Below are positions 8,601-12,405 of a stretch of DNA of 12,405 nucleotides, piece after piece. A program made the position numbers and the translations under genes. Source of the stretch: CAYWPG01 sp964460035 (lineage in GTDB: Bacteria; Pseudomonadota; Gammaproteobacteria; Nitrococcales; AK92). Every line of letters starts with the position of its first letter. Within the stretch, counting starts at the first letter, position 1. Location of the stretch: assembly GCA_964460035.1 (NCBI GenBank), contig CAYWPG010000057.1, positions 1-12,405 on the forward strand, written 5' to 3'. The notes beneath the pieces were generated by a model. It ran no database searches. It was not told the origin of the DNA and was given only the letters and a program-made list of their open reading frames with translations.

Positions 8601-11600
8601 GGCCGACGATCCGGGAGTCTATGCGACATTCGGCGAGGTGCTGGTCGTTCCCGGGCAGCCTGCGCAGATTCAGGTGGAAACTGTCGGCCAGACTATGGTT
8701 GGCGGTAATGGACGCATAGACGCCTTCGTTACCGTCAGCGATGCGCACGGAAACTTGGTCGACGACGGCACCAACGTCGATATCCACTTGGAAGGCCACG
8801 CGTTCCTGCGCGAGTATGAGCCGGGCACGATCGACGGGCAGGTGCGAGCGCAGATTGTCGGCGGCGATTTCCCGCAAGACGACGGGGTCTTGCATGTACG
8901 CGTAGGCGCGCTGACCGAAGAGGTTGGTTTTGCGGTGTTGCCGGTACACGTGGAGCTTCAAGCTCCGGCTACCTCGCCCGTCAGACGCCTGGTGCCGATC
9001 ACGGCGCGAGTGACGGACGACGCCGGTCGCCCGGTTGCCAATGCCATTGTTTCCTTTAGCAGCACGATAGGACCACTGACGGTTACCGAAGTCCTTACCG
9101 ACGCCCAAGGCGTTGCCAGGACGGAGCTGCATACGGGCTTCTCCAGCCGCACCGGTACCGTCAGCGCCGCTGCTTACTACTCGAGCGTGGCTTCAGCGCA
9201 GATACAAGTGACCGGTATGGCGGGCGCCGAGCACTTAGACGCGGCGGAAGCGCTCATTATCGGGGATGCTGCCGCGAACGGCGTGCTCGACGTCGAGGTT
9301 TACGACGGTAGCGTCGTAAACCTGCCCTATGAGGTCAGTACCACTATCAAACTCAGGGGTGCCCCAGGCGAATCCGTGCCGGTAACGCTAGGTACCATCG
9401 CCGACCCGGTTTTGGCCCCGGTAGCGGCCTATTTCATGACCGATTTGTTCGATGGGGATGCACGCGACGAGACCGGCCTACACCATGCGGAGGTGCATAA
9501 CATCCGCGTGGTTCGCGATAACCCTTTGGGCGTGGGATTCAGTTTTGAGTTCACCCACAACGATACGCCTGGCACGGAAGGTAACAGTCGCTTCGAGATC
9601 CCCGCATCCGCCGCTCTAAACATCGCCGACGGCTTCGGCTTTCGCGTTGCGGTAAAACCAAGCCGGCGTGGAGGAACCATCTTTCGCCACGCCTCCGGAG
9701 CATACCGGCTCGATTACACGCTCTCCGGGCGCCTGCGCTGGACAGTCGTGACAGAGGACGGAGCGATTTCGGTCGAGAGCGAGGTGCTCGACTTGAATCG
9801 CTGGCACACGGTTGCCGGGCGTTACCATGACGGACGCCTAGAACTCGCTGTAGACGGATCCATTGTTGCGGAGGCTACCGGCGAAGGTCCTATGGACTTT
9901 GCCGCAACTGGCAGCAGGGGAGTCGGTATCTACGTAGGGTACCAGTTGACCGGTCGTTTGAGCGGGCTGCGATTCTACGACTGGAATTCCCCGGCGCTCG
10001 CTACCTTCGACGATGGCAGTACCAGTGGAACCTTCATAATCGGCGAGAACGGCGAAGCCAGCGTCAGGATCAATGGCACCGGCATGCTTAATGCGAGCCA
10101 GGCGGGTAGCGAGCTGTCGATGTTGCGAGTCGCCATCCGCTCGGGAGCCGCCGAGGAATACTTGTCGATCATTTCGCTGGAACTTTATGGCGACATCGGC
10201 ACCAGTCACGCCAGCCTGGCACTACTCAATCCTGAAGCATATGGGCCTATCGCAGCCCGCGACAGCGGCTCGACCCCGGTGCTCGACTTTTTCATTCGCG
10301 CTTCCCACGCTAGTTTCCTCTCGTCTGCATGGTCGTTCGCGAAAGGAGCCATCAGCTGGATCGTGCCATATGAAGACATGATCATGCTGGCGAAGCAGAT
10401 CGGTTATCTTGCTACCAACGATCCGCGCTTCGATGCAATGGAGCTGGCCTTCTCCGCGCTATCGACCGCTACGATCATCCCCCTGCTGAAGCCGTTGAAA
10501 CCGGCTCTCGCGCCGTTAAAAAGGTTGTTTGCCCGGTTCGGACGCAAGCCGGTCGTGCCCGCCTTCGCTCAACTTGTGGGTCGCAGCATCAAGCGCGCTG
10601 TGGATAGTCGAAGCTTTGACGCATTGATTACGGTAGGGCCGTTTCTGTTGTTGATCGGAGAAATGGTCTTCGAAGAAGGTGGTCTGGATGCCCTGGAGTT
10701 TCTCGGTGACTTGGTTGGTAGTGCTGATGATCTTGAAGCGCTGATGGAGTTTTTTGCCATGTCCGAGGATGTGCCGGCGTTCGCTCCGGACGACTTGGCC
10801 TTCGATATCACGCCGAACATCTATCATCGAGGCTGGTTAAGTGACGAGTATTCTTCCATTGGGGGCTTGGGTAGACCATTGGTTGATTTTTTTATGCCGG
10901 CCGCGCACGCGAGCAAGTGGGCGCTGGTTCGTCCTGCAGCCCGCAAAGCTATAGGGAAGCTACGAAATATTCGATCAGTTATTCATGAGTTTGATGTTGA
11001 TCCGAAGATTGCGAGGGGGTATGTCCGGACCTTGCGAGACGTATTGAGAGCAGCTAAAGATCCAAGGTCATTTAGCCGAAATATGGCGGCCATGACACGG
11101 CTCGTGTTTAATCCTGCCTTCCAAAAAGCTGCGATATTGGTGGTCGCTCGTACCGGCGCGCAGACGTTGCGAGGATTTCTAAAAGGATTTCATGGCCAGC
11201 GCCTGACCTTGCCTGAAGCGATTATCGTTGTGATCTTGATAGAGAATGAACTGAAGGAAGGGGGGCGGCTGCAGGGGTTGGAGGATAAAATTCGAGTAAA
11301 ATATTTGCAGGCTTTCATCGATGTGGCCGATAAAAATCCTCCAAAGTGTGGTCCGAGCATTGAGGAGCAAGAGGACGGACGTAAGGCAGATCGCGGTGTC
11401 GTAGGAAGTATCGCCAATAGCCAGGGAGAGCTTTATCACCTTTCTCAGATCGCTTCCATTGCGGCATTGAGTGGTCGTCGAATCGTTGGAATTGAAGCCA
11501 AAAGAGATGTAGATCTGATTGCTGTTGATATGACTGGAAGAGTGGCAGAAAGGCGATCATATGTGCGCATTGTCGACATCGTCGTTAAGGATGAGGGCGG

Positions 11601-12150
11601 CGACGAGCAATGGGTAGAGCTTAAATCCTGGCAGACTAATGAGGTTACAGCTTCCGGTACTGTCCGTGTAGGGGCTTACAAGTCAAGTATTGAAAAGCTC
11701 TGGGAAGGTGGAGAAAAGGAGATGCCGCATAAGCAGTTCTATCTCGATCGTGCTTATGCGGGGGCTGACTCCGCCGAGTCCATCAAGGGGCGCATGGAGT
11801 GGAGATTTCATCATTTTGGTCTTAATAGGAATAAATACTGTTCAAGAGGAAAGGAAAGGCATGGGCCAGATGAGGATGAAATGCGATTCATTCGGAGCGT
11901 CCTGGGGCGGAAGCCGAACGTGGTGGCTGAGCCCAATTATATTAGAGGCATATTTGGCAAGCGGAATTGGGGCGCATACACTGGAGTCTTTTCGAATGCT
12001 GTCTTGAATAGCGTTACACGCTCGGTTCCAGCACTCGACCTTCGAGGCGCCGCTGCCGACCGCGTCAACGATATTGCTGGGGTTGGCGATATGTTGGAGC
12101 AGGTGGGGGATATCTATGGCGGTGAACCCCTCACTCCGTTCATGAACTAG
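5635..12150 (+). CDS. Giant secreted polymorphic-toxin-like protein: Ig-like modules, LamG-like domain, C-terminal PD-(D/E)XK nuclease-like domain
   Basis: The 2171-residue product has a clear Sec signal peptide (R-rich start, hydrophobic 12-24, cut after A-H-A at 31). Residues 32-400 are a beta-rich region with a carboxypeptidase-regulatory-like patch near 243-271 and four cysteines (217, 242, 278, 318). An EF-hand-like loop spans 401-412. Three Ig-like or Big_1-like units lie at about 897-1006, 1007-1102 and 1104-1200, and a LamG/concanavalin-like domain at about 1263-1455. From about 1530 the protein becomes helical, with hydrophobic stretches near 1663-1682 and 1859-1870. Residues about 1920-2058 form a nuclease-like domain with E1932, D1981 and E1995-x-K1997. 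No RHS/YD repeats, CDI VENN motif or autotransporter barrel were recognised. Inferred role: a secreted effector that delivers a DNase-type domain to rival cells. A non-toxic adhesin cannot be excluded. Confidence 0.94.
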   Translation: MDLRERCRRGTVGLWLGLLVGALCQWPVAHAQSYMPQPKVVVGSVYARSLVLGENGQPILAEFDEQGKVVGVLGEAVGTYADTRIMSALEYRAHVAAYHSFLDQHRDGMARGAEPLTRAEYETRTLLTFDGQPVTKPELQWPGTRSVLVRSRLTQATPDTNPVLLESPIDLRHAEMLSGNVRSVLLDPLGRIVYRSDYNLGYRASYFVQGPEQPDACTEAVAYDPADDDRARPRRRSEDALCGPVAGSEISMWTGYGEVRTVTDDSGQFSLPYMMMPCPGFDFEYTHIVTQKVFYSHFHPRAQAPRFRYQQRQIYDYCFGSHALLQYSGSLTGLMAYSSIEGMYASLPTSIPRLDFPVDVTALTGRGLVSNYPYGGAVERGETAYGLAVPEPQDPMPTDWDFDGDGQADHVEPWEGQWGVWLRGRRPEDVGSDGSPAPPDFTILPHAERDFEHQGLLKSLSLEDLKATDLYVYRVSNGEIIAQRTGLDELDVDPEENRIYVSLLLPSGSLTPDSLDRLSRPFQSGLAYNPNLLELGGVDQLRPGEPVQLIAINRRTGYIGTTTVELSPPRGGRIDVPLDELRLGPPNLRIRAERSYDVQAGLTAGEQRQYLIGFEGAGLTSDTLIAITTEWYGHDGTPLPPDLPGYTGRLAVTEGHRQLGGGIAHFDIRPGSQIQLVRLQGTDLTNQHYYIHVSGQPFSEGLPDMGATGAGEGVLQLRPRYYVPIKVPVFDETETRKRRSALLAARRDGVAPGPDGEEIDPADLVADPEYRWVYRPEMQFSLYDLEVTALERQNEDGLSGIDLNQPVITGNDDFVRILYNLAANAYDALDPFGDPAGKQLVFVIGEQEVVATLGADGAVELSNLDHLALLTPHDFLTIKLYQLSDKENVLWEFAFERLFVESAIVGGNYRQGEYFVVSADEPEVPLNAVLSGYAFRESDKKQPVTLRWVLEGEGALAEATQTDAETGVFRNVLTMPSRAGATATVKVHLADDPGVYATFGEVLVVPGQPAQIQVETVGQTMVGGNGRIDAFVTVSDAHGNLVDDGTNVDIHLEGHAFLREYEPGTIDGQVRAQIVGGDFPQDDGVLHVRVGALTEEVGFAVLPVHVELQAPATSPVRRLVPITARVTDDAGRPVANAIVSFSSTIGPLTVTEVLTDAQGVARTELHTGFSSRTGTVSAAAYYSSVASAQIQVTGMAGAEHLDAAEALIIGDAAANGVLDVEVYDGSVVNLPYEVSTTIKLRGAPGESVPVTLGTIADPVLAPVAAYFMTDLFDGDARDETGLHHAEVHNIRVVRDNPLGVGFSFEFTHNDTPGTEGNSRFEIPASAALNIADGFGFRVAVKPSRRGGTIFRHASGAYRLDYTLSGRLRWTVVTEDGAISVESEVLDLNRWHTVAGRYHDGRLELAVDGSIVAEATGEGPMDFAATGSRGVGIYVGYQLTGRLSGLRFYDWNSPALATFDDGSTSGTFIIGENGEASVRINGTGMLNASQAGSELSMLRVAIRSGAAEEYLSIISLELYGDIGTSHASLALLNPEAYGPIAARDSGSTPVLDFFIRASHASFLSSAWSFAKGAISWIVPYEDMIMLAKQIGYLATNDPRFDAMELAFSALSTATIIPLLKPLKPALAPLKRLFARFGRKPVVPAFAQLVGRSIKRAVDSRSFDALITVGPFLLLIGEMVFEEGGLDALEFLGDLVGSADDLEALMEFFAMSEDVPAFAPDDLAFDITPNIYHRGWLSDEYSSIGGLGRPLVDFFMPAAHASKWALVRPAARKAIGKLRNIRSVIHEFDVDPKIARGYVRTLRDVLRAAKDPRSFSRNMAAMTRLVFNPAFQKAAILVVARTGAQTLRGFLKGFHGQRLTLPEAIIVVILIENELKEGGRLQGLEDKIRVKYLQAFIDVADKNPPKCGPSIEEQEDGRKADRGVVGSIANSQGELYHLSQIASIAALSGRRIVGIEAKRDVDLIAVDMTGRVAERRSYVRIVDIVVKDEGGDEQWVELKSWQTNEVTASGTVRVGAYKSSIEKLWEGGEKEMPHKQFYLDRAYAGADSAESIKGRMEWRFHHFGLNRNKYCSRGKERHGPDEDEMRFIRSVLGRKPNVVAEPNYIRGIFGKRNWGAYTGVFSNAVLNSVTRSVPALDLRGAAADRVNDIAGVGDMLEQVGDIYGGEPLTPFMN
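6835..6870 (+). other. EF-hand-like calcium-binding loop in the toxin-like protein
   Basis: Residues 401-412 read DFDGDGQADHVE. This matches the 12-residue EF-hand loop, with acidic residues at loop positions 1, 3, 5, 9 and 12 and glycine at 6. The loop also resembles the D-x-D-G-D-G-x-x-D segments of FG-GAP and thrombospondin type 3 repeats. Calcium binding outside the cell is a plausible inference. Only one copy is present, and position 8 is alanine rather than the usual Ile/Val/Leu. Confidence 0.55.
9421..9999 (+). other. LamG/concanavalin A-like lectin domain within the toxin-like protein
   Basis: Residues about 1263-1455 follow the LamG-3 pattern: an A-A-Y-F start, a D-x-T-G-x-x-H strand, a G-F-x-F-x-F centre, a long run of alternating beta strands, a R-W-H-T-V-A-G-R-Y-x-D-G-R-L-x-L-x-V-D-G core, and the closing S-G-L-R-F-Y-D strand. 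These domains commonly bind glycans or proteins at cell surfaces. Here it could serve target binding or be a structural spacer; the sequence does not decide. Confidence 0.75.
10276..10314 (+). repeat. First copy of the P-x-x-D-F-F-x-x-A-x-H-A-S protein motif
   Basis: Residues 1548-1560 share 8 of 13 residues with residues 1748-1760, at an offset of exactly 200 residues. Shared positions are P, D, F, F, A, H, A and S. Only two codons (TTT and CAC) are identical, so the resemblance is held at the protein level and is not a recent DNA duplication. Confidence 0.7.
10876..10914 (+). repeat. Second copy of the P-x-x-D-F-F-x-x-A-x-H-A-S protein motif
   Basis: Residues 1748-1760 repeat the motif found 200 residues earlier. 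It lies where base composition falls and the helical pre-toxin region begins. The A-H-A-S part resembles a signal peptidase I site and the protein's own A-H-A cut site at residue 31, which makes it a candidate processing site. Confidence 0.7.
11392..11808 (+). other. PD-(D/E)XK (restriction-endonuclease-like) toxin domain
   Basis: The segment covering residues about 1920-2058 has the order expected of this fold. A helix carries E1932 (S-Q-G-E-L-Y-H). Next comes a strand pair, then V-R-I-V-D-I-V-V with D1981, an acidic turn, and W-V-E-L-K-S-W giving E1995-x-K1997. A later K-Q-F-Y-L-D-R helix (2033-2039) and an E-W-R-F strand (2055-2058) resemble the tail of secreted REase-type toxin domains. 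The predicted activity is metal-dependent cleavage of DNA. The assignment rests on the motif and predicted strands only; the subfamily was not determined. Confidence 0.7.
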
Positions 12151-12152
12151 GA
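12149..12152 (+). promoter_or_regulatory. Ribosome binding site for the gene after the toxin
   Basis: AGGA overlaps the toxin stop codon and lies nine bases before the ATG at 12162. It decides the start of the last gene and points to coupled expression of toxin and neighbour. Confidence 0.55.
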
Positions 12153-12161
12153 CATTCGGCA

Positions 12162-12405
12162 ATGGAAGTGTCGTTGGAAGTGAGCTATCGCGCGCTAGAG
12201 CATACGGTTGAGCGCGGTTTTTTTGCGTTGCTTCAGGGCATGCTCGCGGTGCCGTTGGCAGAGCGGTCGCGGATTGGCGCACCGGCGCTACAGACGTTGA
12301 TTGCTGAGTGGCGGACCAAGTATCCGGTGCTCGAAGATGCGTTCGATGCTCTTGAGGCACCAGCGCAGCTAGGGGAGTACATCGAAGGATTAACAGAAGC
12401 GCGCG
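12162..12405 (+). CDS. Start of a small helical protein, candidate immunity protein (3'-truncated)
   Basis: The frame runs open from the ATG for 81 codons to the right edge, so length and C-terminus are unknown. The visible part is charged, lacks a signal peptide and looks mainly helical (E-V-S-Y-R-A-L-E-H-T-V-E-R-G-F-F start, then A-E-W-R-T-K-Y-P-V-L-E-D). That suggests a cytoplasmic protein. No family was recognised. It begins 11 bases after the toxin stop with its own ribosome binding site. By the usual gene order of polymorphic toxin systems it would be the cognate immunity protein that binds the nuclease domain in the producing cell. This is inferred from position only; an accessory or chaperone role remains possible. 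Confidence 0.75.
   Translation, partial: MEVSLEVSYRALEHTVERGFFALLQGMLAVPLAERSRIGAPALQTLIAEWRTKYPVLEDAFDALEAPAQLGEYIEGLTEAR

Noticed and set aside
5635..12150. RHS/YD-repeat, CDI or autotransporter classification of the giant protein
   Set aside because: No YD repeats, DPxGxxGG-type core, VENN motif, haemagglutinin repeats or C-terminal beta-barrel were seen.
11842..12360. 172-codon open frame on the - strand considered as an antitoxin or immunity gene
   Set aside because: It overlaps both the toxin end and the next gene, has no domain or convincing composition, and the + strand frames explain the region better.

Overview
The window reads as one strand of an accessory locus from a GC-rich Gram-negative bacterium, most likely a proteobacterium. 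The evidence is SurA/PpiC-type periplasmic parvulins, an outer-membrane type lipoprotein signal and Sec signal peptides. All supported genes are on the + strand, and most neighbours overlap or lie within about 30 bases. The exception is a 174-base gap before the third gene. No RNA gene, CRISPR array or insertion sequence was seen.

Layout. (1) 3-419 is the C-terminal end of a parvulin peptidyl-prolyl isomerase cut by the window edge. (2) 406-1290 is a lipoprotein with a SurA-like N-terminal chaperone region and a parvulin domain that has lost its signature residues. (3) 1465-5607 is a 1380-residue secreted protein made of a jelly-roll-like N-terminus, fibronectin III and Ig-like modules, a Big_5-like module, a carboxypeptidase-regulatory-like module and an unrecognised C-terminus. 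(4) 5635-12150 is a 2171-residue secreted protein. It has Ig-like modules, an EF-hand-like loop, a LamG-like lectin domain, a helical and partly hydrophobic pre-toxin region, and a C-terminal PD-(D/E)XK nuclease-like domain. (5) 12162-12405 is the start of a small helical protein 11 bases after gene 4, placed where an immunity protein would be expected.

Interpretation (inference). The locus looks like a polymorphic-toxin system built on an unusual carrier. The long beta-rich exoprotein ends in a nuclease module whose DNA drops to about 50% GC, against about 59% in a hand-counted upstream block. It carries no RHS/YD repeats and no recognised haemagglutinin/CDI, T9SS, PEP-CTERM, LPXTG or autotransporter-barrel signal. 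Two parvulin-type chaperones would help the two giant proteins fold in or cross the periplasm, the 1380-residue protein would be a partner or scaffold, and the last gene would protect the producer. A 13-residue motif with the pattern P-x-x-D-F-F-x-x-A-x-H-A-S occurs twice, exactly 200 residues apart, bracketing the pre-toxin segment. It is a candidate processing or docking element.
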